Assembly (NCBI GenBank): GCA_946414315.1
Contig: CAMKNZ010000007.1
Location: 25,952 to 89,951, forward strand
From: an uncultured Clostridia bacterium
Lineage (GTDB): Bacteria > Bacillota > Clostridia > Christensenellales > Aristaeellaceae
Direction: 5' to 3'
Length of the DNA: 64,000 nucleotides
Positions 29,397-37,981 of the stretch are shown here, piece after piece. Position 1 is the first letter of the stretch. Each line of letters opens with the position of its first letter. The notes beneath the pieces are model-generated. The model had not been told where the DNA came from. It worked only from the letters and a program-made list of their open reading frames with translations, and did no database searches. Both the position numbers and the translations under genes were made by a program.

Positions 29397-30230
29397 ATGT
29401 GGCACCTGGTTGCTGACACAGCCTGCGATCTCTATACGCTCGACGGCGGCGAAGGCGCGCTTGACTTCACCACCATCCCCTTCTCGATCCGGATCGGCGG
29501 GAAGGAATATATCGACGACGAGCGGATGCCCATCGACGAGATGCTCGAGGCAAACGAGACCCACGCGGAGATCGCCCAGACCGCCTGCCCTTCCCCGGAA
29601 GACTGGCGGCAGAAGTTCTCGGCCCCCGGTCCCGTGATCGCCTTCACGATCTCCAGCGCCCTGTCCGGCAGCTACAACAGCGCCTGCACCGGGCGGGACA
29701 TGATCCTGGAAGAGGAACCGGACAAGCAGATCGCCGTCATCGACAGCAAGGCCACCGGCCCCGAGGAAGCGATGCTGATCTGGCGCGCCCGGGACCTGAT
29801 CCTGGCGGGCAAAACCATTGAGGAAATCGAAAAGGACCTGAACGAAACCGCCGAAAAGATCCATACCAGTTTCGCCCTGTCCTCCTACCGCAACCTGATC
29901 AAGAACGGCCGGGTCAGCCGCCTGATCGGCTTCATCGCCGGCCACCTGGGTTTCTGGGGCATCGGCATCGGGGACGAAAAGGGCGAGATCGCCATCCGCG
30001 GCAAAGCCCGGGGCAGCAAGAGCATGGTCCGCTTCCTGGTGGAAGAGATCACCCGGGTCGGCGTGGCCGGCAAACAGATCCTGATCAGCCACTGCCGGAA
30101 CCTGAAGGACGCCGAAGCGCTGAAAGCCGCGCTGGAAGCCGCCTTCTCCGGCATCGAGGTCCTGGTCCAGGAGGCCCGCGGGCTCGACAGCTTTTACGCT
30201 GAGCGCAGCGGGCTGATCATCGGATACTGA
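29397..30230 (+). CDS. DegV family fatty-acid-binding protein
   Basis: This 277-residue protein follows the DegV pattern: an N-terminal LVADTACDL, then TIPFSIRIGGKEYID, the fatty-acid-binding TISSALSGSYNSA, VIDSKATGPEEA, and a C-terminal DSFYAERSGLIIGY. DegV/FakB proteins bind fatty acids for the fatty acid kinase FakA or act as lipid carriers. GAGGAG precedes the ATG. It follows the metal-related GTPases in the same operon, and a functional link is unclear. Confidence 0.9.
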   Translation: MWHLVADTACDLYTLDGGEGALDFTTIPFSIRIGGKEYIDDERMPIDEMLEANETHAEIAQTACPSPEDWRQKFSAPGPVIAFTISSALSGSYNSACTGRDMILEEEPDKQIAVIDSKATGPEEAMLIWRARDLILAGKTIEEIEKDLNETAEKIHTSFALSSYRNLIKNGRVSRLIGFIAGHLGFWGIGIGDEKGEIAIRGKARGSKSMVRFLVEEITRVGVAGKQILISHCRNLKDAEALKAALEAAFSGIEVLVQEARGLDSFYAERSGLIIGY

Positions 30231-30253
30231 GCCCTTTCAGGCTAAAAAAGAAA

Positions 30254-30290
30254 GACTGCATTCCGTCCGGAACGCAGTCCTTGTTTTGTT
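30254..30290. terminator. Bidirectional terminator between convergent genes
   Basis: Arms GACTGCATTCC and GGAACGCAGTC (one mismatch) flank the loop GTCC, followed by CTTGTTTTGTT. It separates the DegV gene from the convergent secreted protein gene. Confidence 0.8.
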
Positions 30291-30295
30291 ATGGA

Positions 30296-31438
30296 TTATT
30301 TGTTTTCAGCCCAGGCGAAGGCTTCCACCTGCGTCAGGGCAATGCCGTTCGCTTCGCAGTACTTTTCAACCCGGTCGTCCACGCTGGTCACCAGGGTGAT
30401 GGAGCTGTTCGCGCCCAGTTCATGGTTGTAGATGCTCTCATCCTTCACCAGGTAGATATTGCCCTCGGCGTCTTCCAGGGCGTAAGCCACATGGATCCGG
30501 GACATGGGGGCGTCGGTGCCGTTGGCGACCGTCGCCTTCATGCAGGAGCTTTCATAATCGTGCTCGGGCACATAGACCGGATCCGCCGCTTCCAGGTTCA
30601 CGTCGATGCTGTAGGGATCGCTGTCGAATTCCAGGTTCGCCGCGTAAGTATACTCAGCGTTCTCGGGAACGTCTGTGTTGGTGCAGGCGATCGTGACTTC
30701 GCCGGGCTCCACGTATTTGGAACCGGTGGAGGCAAAATACTTCTCCTCGGCGACCGTGTTGCCTTCGGCGTCCGTCACGATCAGGTTGCAGCCCTTAAGA
30801 TACACGGGCGCGGACGTGTTGTTCTGGAGCTTGACGGTATAATAGGCACGGAAGCCGTTGTAGCTTTCGGCTACAAAGAACTTTTCACCCACCACGTCCA
30901 GCTTCGCTTCGCCGGCAGGTTCGGCTGCGGGCTCGGCCGCGGGCTCAGAAGCGGGTTCCGCCGCGGGTTCGGCAGGCGTTTCATCGCTGCCGACGCTTCC
31001 GCTCAGCGCCTGGGTTTCCGCCGCGAAATTCACCATGATCGAAAGCAGTTCCGCCTCGTCCATGCCTTCGGGCAGTTCATATTCTTCCCCGCCCATGTAT
31101 TTCTGGATCAGGTCCATCGGCACCCTGCCCGCTTCCCGGACGACCGGGATGGGGAGCTTGTCGCTGAAGAGCTTCTCTCCGTCCCAGGCGAAGGTGAGCG
31201 GAGATCCGTCGATCGTAATGGTTACGGAAGCGTCGTCAGCCGTCCAGCTGCCGGTAAATGTTTCTTCCTGCCCGGGCATCTCAGCGGTCGCGGTACCGTC
31301 CGCGTTCAACTCAAAATGACCGGCGGTCACATCCGCCAGGACCATATACCAGGTTCCGGAAAAATCCTCGCCCAGGGCGGGGACAGCCGCCAGCAGCAGG
31401 CACAGCGCCAGCACCATCGCAGTCAGTTTCTTCATCAT
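30296..31438 (-). CDS. Secreted protein with lipocalin-like and Ala/Glu/Pro linker regions
   Basis: This 380-residue protein has a signal peptide (MKKLTAMVLALCLLLAAVPALGE). An N-terminal lipocalin-like segment follows (FSGTWYMVLADVTAGHFELNADGTA). At about 170-195 there is a low-complexity linker of EPAAEPASEPA repeats. The C-terminal strand-rich domain contains GFRAYYTVKLQNNTSAPV. AAAGGAG supports the ATG at 31438. The N-terminal domain resembles those of the 31658 protein. It is predicted to be extracellular, with function unknown. Confidence 0.75.
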   Translation of the reverse strand: MMKKLTAMVLALCLLLAAVPALGEDFSGTWYMVLADVTAGHFELNADGTATAEMPGQEETFTGSWTADDASVTITIDGSPLTFAWDGEKLFSDKLPIPVVREAGRVPMDLIQKYMGGEEYELPEGMDEAELLSIMVNFAAETQALSGSVGSDETPAEPAAEPASEPAAEPAAEPAGEAKLDVVGEKFFVAESYNGFRAYYTVKLQNNTSAPVYLKGCNLIVTDAEGNTVAEEKYFASTGSKYVEPGEVTIACTNTDVPENAEYTYAANLEFDSDPYSIDVNLEAADPVYVPEHDYESSCMKATVANGTDAPMSRIHVAYALEDAEGNIYLVKDESIYNHELGANSSITLVTSVDDRVEKYCEANGIALTQVEAFAWAENK

Positions 31439-31562
31439 TCTTTTCTCCTTTCGGTTTACTGTATTAAACCAGCAAAGCACAGTATACCATACATTTCCAG
31501 TTTGTTCATCCTTTTTGCGGTTCTTTCATGTTTTTTGTTTTCCGGCGGATCCGAAGGTTTTT

Positions 31563-31591
31563 TTGCAGTTTGCCGTAATCTGTGATAAGAT
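31563..31591 (+). promoter_or_regulatory. Sigma-A-type promoter of the 31658 gene
   Basis: TTGCAG and TAAGAT are separated by 17 bases. Confidence 0.55.
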
Positions 31592-31657
31592 AGTAAAAGC
31601 TTTTTACGCATCCATCATGCGATAAAAACAACGAAATGACAAAGGAGCGATGAACCC

Positions 31658-32389
31658 ATGAAGAAACTGTTCTCTCTCATCCTGGCCCTGTGCATGGTAT
31701 GCATGCTGGTCCCCGCAGTTGCGGAAGAAGACGTGACAGGTGAGTGGTACCTCAAAACCATGAAGCAGGGTGAAACCGAGTACGATGCAGGGGCTATCAA
31801 TTACAACATCACCATGACACTGAATGCCGACGGCACCGGCACAATGCTTTCACCCACTTCCGAAGAGCCCACGCCCGGTAGCTGGACCCTGGAAGGTGAC
31901 AAGATCACTGTAACATTCGAAGACAGCCCTATCGGCGGCACTGTCGCGGACGGCAAGATCACCCTGAGCGAAGGAGAAATAAGCATGGTCTTCACGCGCG
32001 AAAAGCCGGAAGGGATCAAAGTCGCGGACGTCAACCCCGCCGCAGCCGCGGAAGATTTTGAAGGCACCTGGGAAATTGCATATGTCGGCTATAACGGCAT
32101 GATTATCGATCCTTCCACCACGGGACAGGAAATGCCCGGCCTGGTCGTTGAAAACGGCGCCATGAAGTTTACAGGCAACAGCAGCATGTCCCAGGCGTTC
32201 GGAACCAATGCCATCCCGCTGACCTTTGCCGACGGGGCGCTCGGCATGTCCGTCTCCATGGGCGAAACTTCCTACGGCATCAAGCTGGAAATGCTGGAGG
32301 ACGGCATGCTGGCCCTGACAGCCAATATGGGCTCGACAGAAGTTTATATGTATTTTGTGAAGGCCGCCGCGGAAGAACCCGCCGCCTGA
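31658..32389 (+). CDS. Secreted protein with two lipocalin-like domains
   Basis: This 243-residue protein has a signal peptide (MKKLFSLILALCMVCMLVPAVAEE) and two related domains. The first starts DVTGEWYLKTM, with NADGTGTML, PGSWTLEGDKITVTF and GEISMVFTRE. The second starts DFEGTWEIAYVG, with GLVVENGAMKFTG and LALTANMGS. This GTW/GEW-start barrel repeat is common in secreted proteins of gut clostridia. A strong terminator follows. The ligand is unknown. Confidence 0.78.
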   Translation: MKKLFSLILALCMVCMLVPAVAEEDVTGEWYLKTMKQGETEYDAGAINYNITMTLNADGTGTMLSPTSEEPTPGSWTLEGDKITVTFEDSPIGGTVADGKITLSEGEISMVFTREKPEGIKVADVNPAAAAEDFEGTWEIAYVGYNGMIIDPSTTGQEMPGLVVENGAMKFTGNSSMSQAFGTNAIPLTFADGALGMSVSMGETSYGIKLEMLEDGMLALTANMGSTEVYMYFVKAAAEEPAA

Positions 32390-32408
32390 CCGATATCGTC
32401 AAACCCGC

Positions 32409-32437
32409 GCCGGGCTGTTTCAGCCCGGCTTTTTTTT
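32409..32437 (+). terminator. Rho-independent terminator
   Basis: A perfect 9-bp stem (GCCGGGCTG / CAGCCCGGC) with a TTT loop is followed by eight T residues. Confidence 0.92.
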
Positions 32438-32449
32438 GTTGATTTTGAC

Positions 32450-32478
32450 TTGCACCCCTTACCCTGCTTTGCTATAAT
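32450..32478 (+). promoter_or_regulatory. Sigma-A promoter of the foldase gene
   Basis: TTGCAC and TATAAT are separated by 17 bases. The -10 box ends 46 bases before the start codon at 32525. Confidence 0.8.
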
Positions 32479-32524
32479 ATCGGAAGTGTTCCCAATTAAC
32501 CAGTGACGAATGGAGAGATTCCCA

Positions 32525-33907
32525 ATGCGTAAAAAAGCTTTACTGGCCGCCATGATGGCCCTGGTCCTGCTGCTGAGCGGCTGCGCCCTGATCGTGAAGG
32601 ACGAAGCAGTGGATAACGCCACCGAGATCATCCGGATGGGTGACAAAGTGATCACCAAGAAGGAAGTCAAGGACCAGATTGATAATGTACTGTATCAGAA
32701 CTATCAGCTGCATTCCATGTACGGCTATTCCTACGACGTGACCGATCCGGATATCATCGCCCAGGCGCAGGAATCCGCGGTCACCGCCCTGAAAGAGGAC
32801 CTGGCCCTGACCGCCAAGATCGAAGAGCTGGGCATCACCCTGACCGACGAGGAACAGGAAGCAGTCAAAAACGCAGCCCAGGAAGATTACGACTACATCG
32901 TCAACAGCGCGAAGAGCTATGTTGAGGGCGCGGACGGGATGGACGAGGAAGCCATTGCCGAAGCTGCCAAAAAGATGGCGGAGGAAGCCGGCTACACCGT
33001 CGAAAGCTACGTCGAAAGCGAAACCAAGTCCAAGCTGGAGAGCAAGCTGCGGGACTACGCCATCAAGGATGTGGTCGTGACGGACGAAGAGATCCAGGCT
33101 GAATACGACAGCAAGGTCGAGGCCGACAAGGAGACCTACGCGGAAAACGCCGGCTCCTGGGCCACCGCCGCCAACAACAACACCACCCTGTATTACACCC
33201 CCGCCGGCGTCCGCCGCGTGAAGCAGATCCTGACCAAGTTCAAGGACGAAGACCAGACTGCCATCGACGACGCGAAGCAGAAGGTTTCCGACGCCACCAC
33301 CGCCCGCAGCGCCGCCCAGGCGAAGATCGACTCCGCCAACGAGACGCTGGCCCTGGAAGGCGACACCGACGAGATCAAAGAAGCCAAAGAAGCTGCCCAG
33401 GCCGACCTGGAAGCCGCCCAGAAGGAACTGGACGAAGCTGACAAGGCCCTGACCGACGCCAGCCAGGCAGTCACCGACGCCACCGACAAAGCCTTCGCCA
33501 ACCTGGACGAAGAGGTCGACGCGATCCTGGCCTCCCTGGACGCCGAAGGCGCCGACTGGCAGACCATCATGGACGAGAAGAACCAGGATCCCGGCATGAC
33601 GGGCAACGAAAAAGGCTACGCCGTCGCCGAGGGCATGACCAATTTCGACTCCGCCTTTGTGGATGCCGCCATGGCCCTTGAAAAGCCCGGTGATCATTCC
33701 GGCAAGGTAAAGGGTAACAGCTACGGCTACTACATCATCCGCTATGAAAGCGACGAAGCCGAAGGCCCTGTCGCCCTGGACGAAGTGAAAGAGAAGATTT
33801 CCTCCAGCCTGCTTTCCACCAAGCAGACCGAAGCCTACAACGCCGCCAAGGCGCAGTGGGTCGAAGAAGCCGGCATCAAGGTTGACCTGAATGCCCTGAA
33901 AGACTGA
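32525..33907 (+). CDS. PrsA/SurA-like foldase lipoprotein with a coiled coil inside the parvulin domain
   Basis: This 460-residue protein has a lipoprotein signal (LLAAMMALVLLLSGC), a SurA-type helical N-domain (DKVITKKEVKDQIDNVLYQNY ... ) and a parvulin-type rotamase domain. The rotamase begins at VRRVKQILTKF (about residue 229) and resumes at about 328 with ILASLDAEGADWQTIM and the conserved SYGYYIIRYE near the end. The roughly 95 residues between are a repetitive Ala/Asp/Glu/Lys coiled coil. GGAGAG precedes the ATG at 32525. It probably helps to fold exported proteins outside the membrane. Confidence 0.85.
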   Translation: MRKKALLAAMMALVLLLSGCALIVKDEAVDNATEIIRMGDKVITKKEVKDQIDNVLYQNYQLHSMYGYSYDVTDPDIIAQAQESAVTALKEDLALTAKIEELGITLTDEEQEAVKNAAQEDYDYIVNSAKSYVEGADGMDEEAIAEAAKKMAEEAGYTVESYVESETKSKLESKLRDYAIKDVVVTDEEIQAEYDSKVEADKETYAENAGSWATAANNNTTLYYTPAGVRRVKQILTKFKDEDQTAIDDAKQKVSDATTARSAAQAKIDSANETLALEGDTDEIKEAKEAAQADLEAAQKELDEADKALTDASQAVTDATDKAFANLDEEVDAILASLDAEGADWQTIMDEKNQDPGMTGNEKGYAVAEGMTNFDSAFVDAAMALEKPGDHSGKVKGNSYGYYIIRYESDEAEGPVALDEVKEKISSSLLSTKQTEAYNAAKAQWVEEAGIKVDLNALKD

Positions 33908-33917
33908 CCGAAGCATG

Positions 33918-33950
33918 AAGGGGATGCCGCAAGGCATCCCCTTTTGCTTT
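33918..33950 (+). terminator. Rho-independent terminator after the foldase gene
   Basis: Arms AAGGGGATGCC and GGCATCCCCTT flank the loop GCAA, followed by TTTGCTTT. It lies directly before the ribosome-binding site of the next gene. Confidence 0.82.
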
Positions 33951-33967
33951 ATTCAAAGGAGTACCGC

Positions 33968-34882
33968 ATGTTTATTCCATCCGGCTATTACCGCAGGAAA
34001 GCCCTCGCCGCCCTGAAGGGCCACTGGCAGCCCGCGCTGCTGGTCGCGCTGATCGTCAACCTGCCGACGATGCTGATGCAGGGCTTTTCCATGTTCACCG
34101 GCAACGATCTGATGGACCGGCTGGGCGCGTTCATCGTGTCCGCTTCCCGGGACGGCGTCCTGACGCAGCAGACGCTGCTGCAGGAGATCAACACGATCGT
34201 CGCCAGTACCGCCTTCTGGCTCATCCGCGGCCTGGAGATCCTGGCCATGCTGGTCACGCCCTGCCTGTCGCTGGGCATGTACAAGTGGCTCATGGACCTG
34301 CTGCACGGAGAAGAGCAGCCCGTGAATGCCGTGTTCAGCCGGCTGCGGCTGTTCTTAAAGGCCATCGGGCTGCAGCTGCTGATCATCCTGAAGGTCCTCC
34401 TGTGGACCCTGCCGGGCCTGGCCGTGATGTTCATCGTAATGCTGCCGGTGCTCCGGGCCGGTACAACCCAGGCCCAGCTGGACGCCATGACCGCGGTCCA
34501 GGGCATGTCCTTCCTGCCGATGCTGCTGATGATCGTTCCCGGCGTGATCGCCGCCCTGCGCTACGCCCTGTCGGAATACATCATGGCGGAGAAGCCGGAA
34601 AGCAAAATCCGCTTCTGCGTCAGCCACAGCAAGGAGCTGATGAAGGACCAGAAAAAGAACCTGTTCTTCCTCCTGACCAGTTTCCTCCTGTGGTACCTGC
34701 TGGAGCTGCTGATCGCCTCCTTCCTGAGCGGCGTTCTGTCCCTGGTCTTCCAGATGTTCGCCGGCCTGGTGCTGAGCGTCTATGTCACCTGCTCCATCTC
34801 CGTTTTCTACCTGCGGCTGGAGCACGCGGCTGAAACCGGCGAGAGCCCGGAAGCCGAACCCGCCCCGGACGAACTGAACTGA
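33968..34882 (+). CDS. DUF975 family membrane protein
   Basis: This 304-residue protein starts YYRRKALAALKGHWQPALLVALI, the usual DUF975 opening, and has about six hydrophobic spans. The cytoplasmic segment ESKIRFCVSHSKELMKDQKKNLFFLL is typical of the family. AAAGGAG supports the ATG at 33968, and an earlier in-frame ATG lies in the terminator. Function is unknown in the family. Confidence 0.85.
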   Translation: MFIPSGYYRRKALAALKGHWQPALLVALIVNLPTMLMQGFSMFTGNDLMDRLGAFIVSASRDGVLTQQTLLQEINTIVASTAFWLIRGLEILAMLVTPCLSLGMYKWLMDLLHGEEQPVNAVFSRLRLFLKAIGLQLLIILKVLLWTLPGLAVMFIVMLPVLRAGTTQAQLDAMTAVQGMSFLPMLLMIVPGVIAALRYALSEYIMAEKPESKIRFCVSHSKELMKDQKKNLFFLLTSFLLWYLLELLIASFLSGVLSLVFQMFAGLVLSVYVTCSISVFYLRLEHAAETGESPEAEPAPDELN

Positions 34883-34905
34883 AATGCACTTATTCCGTAC
34901 TTTGC

Positions 34906-34934
34906 TTGAGATATAAGCGCTTTACCGATATAAT
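34906..34934 (+). promoter_or_regulatory. Sigma-A-type promoter of the 35008 gene
   Basis: TTGAGA and TATAAT are separated by 17 bases. The leader contains AATTC-type repeats before the start codon. Confidence 0.65.
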
Positions 34935-34950
34935 GTGGCATTGGTAATGA

Positions 34951-34984
34951 TAATTCTGAATGATGAATTCAGAATGATGAATTG
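34951..34984. repeat. AATTC-type AT-rich repeat in the leader of the 35008 gene
   Basis: The sequence alternates AATTCTGAATGATG and AATTCAGAATGATG. Relatives occur at 27170-27193, 36439-36468, 36871-36900 and 48625-48652. All lie between genes or at gene edges. Confidence 0.55.
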
Positions 34985-35007
34985 AAACCATCACGGAGTG
35001 ATCTGAA

Positions 35008-36402
35008 ATGCTGAGTTTTGACACCACAACCAACCTGCTGATGCAGTCCAAATACCGCTACAACCTGCAGGACGTGGCGGAGCCCAACCTGTACCGCGAA
35101 ATTTACGACTATGAGCATGTTCCGAAGGTTGCCTTCAACCTCCGCCATGTGCCCATGCAGATGCCCGACGAGATCTGGATGACCGACACGACCTTCCGTG
35201 ACGGCCAGCAGTCCGTCAGCCCCTTCACGCCTGAACAGATCCTGCACCTGTTCAAACTCATGAGCCGCCTGGGCGGCCCGAAGGGCATGGTCCGCCAGAG
35301 CGAGTTCTTTCTCTACACAGAGAACGACCAGAAAGCCCTGCACCTGTGCCAGGACGCGGGACTGAAATTCCCGGAGATCACCACCTGGATCCGGGCCAAC
35401 GAAAAGGACTTTGAACTGGTCAAGCAGGCCGGCGTGGCCGAAACCGGCGTGCTGGTTTCCTGCAGCGACTACCATATTTTCAACAAGATGCACCTGACCC
35501 GCAAGCAGGCCATGGACAAATACCTGAGCATCGTCAAGAGCGCCCTGGAGTTCGGCATCCGTCCCCGCTGCCACTTTGAGGACATCACCCGGGCCGACTT
35601 CTACGGCTTCGTGGTACCCTTCGCCGGCGCCCTGATGGAGCTGAGCCGCGAGAGCGGAATCCCGATCAAGATCCGCGCCTGCGATACCATGGGCTACGGC
35701 GTCAGCTATCCCGGCACCGCGCTGCCCCGCAGCGTGCAGGGCATCATCTACGGCCTGCGGCATTACGCCGAGGTTCCGGCGGAACTGCTGGAGTGGCACG
35801 GCCATAACGACTTCTACAAGGTCGTTTCCAACGCCGCCACCGCCTGGCTCCACGGCTGCGCCAGCATCAACTGCAGCCTGCTGGGCATCGGCGAGCGCAC
35901 GGGCAACTGCCCGCTGGAAGCCATGGCCATCGAATACCAGAGCCTGCGCGGCGACGACGGCGGCATGGACCTGACCGCCATCACCGAGATCGCGGACTAT
36001 ATGGAACGGGAGATCGGTCTGGAAATCAGCCCGCGGCAGCCCTTCGTCGGCCGCCACTTCAACGTGACCCGCGCCGGCATCCATGCCGACGGCATGCTGA
36101 AGGACGAGGAGATCTACAACATCTTCGACACCGCCAAGATCCTGAACCGGCCCGCTTCCGTGGCCGTGGACAGCCGCGGCGGCACCGCGTCCATCGCCCA
36201 CTGGCTGAACAACTATTTCCGCCTCACCGGCGACAACGCCGTCGACAAGAGCGATCCGCTGATCCTCGACATGCGCAAACGTGTGGACGAGCTGTACGCC
36301 AAGGGCCGCAACACGGTCATGGGCGACGAGGAACTGGAGATCATGGTCCGCCGTTGCGACCAGGACCGCTACGAGCGCCTGCTGTTCCACAAGAGCAAGT
36401 AA
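35008..36402 (+). CDS. (Re)-citrate synthase / isopropylmalate-synthase-type enzyme
   Basis: This 464-residue enzyme of the HMGL-like TIM-barrel family has the opening TDTTFRDGQQS (metal-binding Asp and the catalytic Arg), and HGHNDFYKV with the metal-binding His-x-His. It also has GIGERTGNCPLEAM and RHFNVTRAGIHADGM. The long N-terminal part and the GQQS variant fit the (Re)-citrate synthases of anaerobic clostridia rather than LeuA, but homocitrate or isopropylmalate synthase activity cannot be excluded. It condenses acetyl-CoA with a 2-oxo acid. It has its own promoter and terminator. Confidence 0.78.
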   Translation: MLSFDTTTNLLMQSKYRYNLQDVAEPNLYREIYDYEHVPKVAFNLRHVPMQMPDEIWMTDTTFRDGQQSVSPFTPEQILHLFKLMSRLGGPKGMVRQSEFFLYTENDQKALHLCQDAGLKFPEITTWIRANEKDFELVKQAGVAETGVLVSCSDYHIFNKMHLTRKQAMDKYLSIVKSALEFGIRPRCHFEDITRADFYGFVVPFAGALMELSRESGIPIKIRACDTMGYGVSYPGTALPRSVQGIIYGLRHYAEVPAELLEWHGHNDFYKVVSNAATAWLHGCASINCSLLGIGERTGNCPLEAMAIEYQSLRGDDGGMDLTAITEIADYMEREIGLEISPRQPFVGRHFNVTRAGIHADGMLKDEEIYNIFDTAKILNRPASVAVDSRGGTASIAHWLNNYFRLTGDNAVDKSDPLILDMRKRVDELYAKGRNTVMGDEELEIMVRRCDQDRYERLLFHKSK

Positions 36403-36405
36403 ACA

Positions 36406-36437
36406 AAAACGGAATCCGTGTCAGGATTCCGTTTTTT
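36406..36437 (+). terminator. Rho-independent terminator
   Basis: Arms AACGGAATCC and GGATTCCGTT flank a 6-base loop and are followed by a T tract. Confidence 0.88.
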
Positions 36438-36438
36438 C

Positions 36439-36468
36439 ATTCATAATTCATAATTCACAATTCATAAT
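36439..36468. repeat. Left 30-bp inverted repeat of the four-helix-bundle cassette
   Basis: It is built from ATTCATAATTC units. Its reverse complement recurs at 36871-36900 with two mismatches, so a 462-bp AT-rich segment is bounded by near-perfect inverted repeats. Confidence 0.8.
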
Positions 36469-36497
36469 ATTTTTACCTGAACACGTGAGGATAGAAA

Positions 36498-36890
36498 ATG
36501 AAAGAAGAAAACCTGGTTTTAAAGAAAAGCAAGGCATTCGCAATCAGAACAATTCGCCTATATCAATATTTGATGGATGAAAAAAAAGAGTTTATAATGT
36601 CTAAGCAGGTGCTTCGAAGCGGAACCAGTATCGGTGCAAATATCAAAGAAAGTATCCGGGCTCAAAGCACTGCCGATTTCCTTTCAAAGATGCAGATTGC
36701 GCTTAAAGAAGCAAGTGAAACAGAGTATTGGCTTGAACTGCTGACAGATGCAGATTATATTTCAGAAAAAGCTTCTGACAGCCTTTTACAGGATTGCAGA
36801 GAATTAATCAAACTGATAACTGCTATCGTCAGGACATCCAAAGAGAACAACAATTTGCCACTAAATGAAATTATGAATTATGAATTGTGA
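36498..36890 (+). CDS. Four-helix-bundle protein (S23 / 23S rRNA intervening-sequence family)
   Basis: This 130-residue helical protein has the S23 family pattern: SKAFAIRTIRLYQYL, then RSGTSIGANIKES, QIALKEASETEYWLELL and a final helix. The gene is clearly more AT-rich than its neighbours and lies inside a cassette with 30-bp inverted repeats. The last codons (IMNYEL and stop) are encoded by the right repeat. Function is unknown. Relatives occur in 23S rRNA intervening sequences and beside retroelements (Avd). No reverse transcriptase or template repeat is seen here. Confidence 0.85.
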   Translation: MKEENLVLKKSKAFAIRTIRLYQYLMDEKKEFIMSKQVLRSGTSIGANIKESIRAQSTADFLSKMQIALKEASETEYWLELLTDADYISEKASDSLLQDCRELIKLITAIVRTSKENNNLPLNEIMNYEL

Positions 36891-36900
36891 ATTATGAATT
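36871..36900. repeat. Right 30-bp inverted repeat of the four-helix-bundle cassette
   Basis: This is the reverse complement of the repeat at 36439-36468 with two mismatches. It overlaps the 3' end of the four-helix-bundle gene and ends 19 bases before the murG start. Confidence 0.8.
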
Positions 36901-36919
36901 GCAAAACACGAGGTGTTTT

Positions 36920-37981
36920 ATGAAGAAGATCGTTCTGACCGGCGGCGGGACCCTGGGCCATGTGACGCCTCACCTGGCCATCATTCCGCGGCTGAGGGAA
37001 GCCGGATATGAGATCCACTACATCGGCACGGAAAACGGCATGGAAGCGCCGAAGATGCGCGCCGTGGAAGGCGTGACCTATCACGCGGTAAAGAGCGGCA
37101 AGCTCCGCCGGTATCACAGCTGGCAGAACTTCACCGATCCCTTCCGGGTCATTGCCGGCGCGTTCCAGAGCGCCCGGCTGATGGGAAAGATCAAGCCGGA
37201 CGTGGTGTTCTCCAAGGGCGGCTTCGTAGCGGTGCCGGTGGTGTTCGGCGCCTGGCTGCATCGGATCCCGGTGCTCTGCCATGAGAGCGACCTGACCCCC
37301 GGCCTGGCCAACAAGCTGTGCAAGCCCTTCGCCAGCCGCTTCGCCACCACCTTCCCGGAATGCGCCGAGGCGCTGGGAAAGAAAGCGGAGATGACCGGCA
37401 CGCCCCTGCGGCCGGAGCTCTTCACCGGCAGCCGGGAAAAGGGCCTGGAGCTGCTGGGCTTCGACGGAAGCCGGCCGGTGCTGCTGATGATGGGCGGCTC
37501 CTCCGGCGCTCAGAGCGTGAACGCCTGCCTGCGGGAAGCGCTGCCGAAGCTGACGGAATTTGATATCGCCCATATCTGCGGCAAGGGCAACCTGGACCCG
37601 ATGCTGAACAATACCCCCGGCTATAAGCAGATCGAGTTCCTGGACGCGGAACTGCCGGACGTGCTCGCCTGCACGGACATGGTGCTTTCCCGGGCCGGGG
37701 CCAACGCCCTGTGCGAATTCCAGGCCCTGGGCCGGCCGATGCTGCTGATCCCCTATCCGAAGGGCGCCAGCCGCGGCGACCAGATCCTGAACGCGAAGAG
37801 CCTGGCAAAACGCGGCCTCTGCCGCGTGCTGATGCAGGAGGACATGACCGTCGACACGCTGGTCGAAGGGATCCAAACGACCTGGGCGGACCGGGACCAG
37901 CTGACGGAGGCATTGAGGAATGCCCCGCCCGCTGACGGCACGGAGCGCGTGCTGCAGATGATTGAGGAAATACAAAAATGA
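36920..37981 (+). CDS. murG: UDP-N-acetylglucosamine:lipid I N-acetylglucosaminyltransferase
   Basis: This 353-residue GT28 enzyme has the N-terminal GGGTLGHVTPHLAI and SKGGFVAVPVV, and HESDLTPGLANK. The C-terminal half has MMGGSSGAQSVN and SRAGANALCE, the UDP-GlcNAc-binding part. It makes lipid II from lipid I on the inner membrane face for peptidoglycan synthesis. GAGGTG precedes the ATG at 36920. An earlier in-frame start lies in the AT-rich repeat and was rejected. It stands alone here, outside a division cluster. Confidence 0.95.
   Translation: MKKIVLTGGGTLGHVTPHLAIIPRLREAGYEIHYIGTENGMEAPKMRAVEGVTYHAVKSGKLRRYHSWQNFTDPFRVIAGAFQSARLMGKIKPDVVFSKGGFVAVPVVFGAWLHRIPVLCHESDLTPGLANKLCKPFASRFATTFPECAEALGKKAEMTGTPLRPELFTGSREKGLELLGFDGSRPVLLMMGGSSGAQSVNACLREALPKLTEFDIAHICGKGNLDPMLNNTPGYKQIEFLDAELPDVLACTDMVLSRAGANALCEFQALGRPMLLIPYPKGASRGDQILNAKSLAKRGLCRVLMQEDMTVDTLVEGIQTTWADRDQLTEALRNAPPADGTERVLQMIEEIQK

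Noticed and set aside
36439..36900. Possible CRISPR or diversity-generating retroelement around the four-helix-bundle gene
   Set aside because: The repeats are AT-rich units without regular spacers. There is no reverse transcriptase, template repeat or variable repeat, so neither system is supported.
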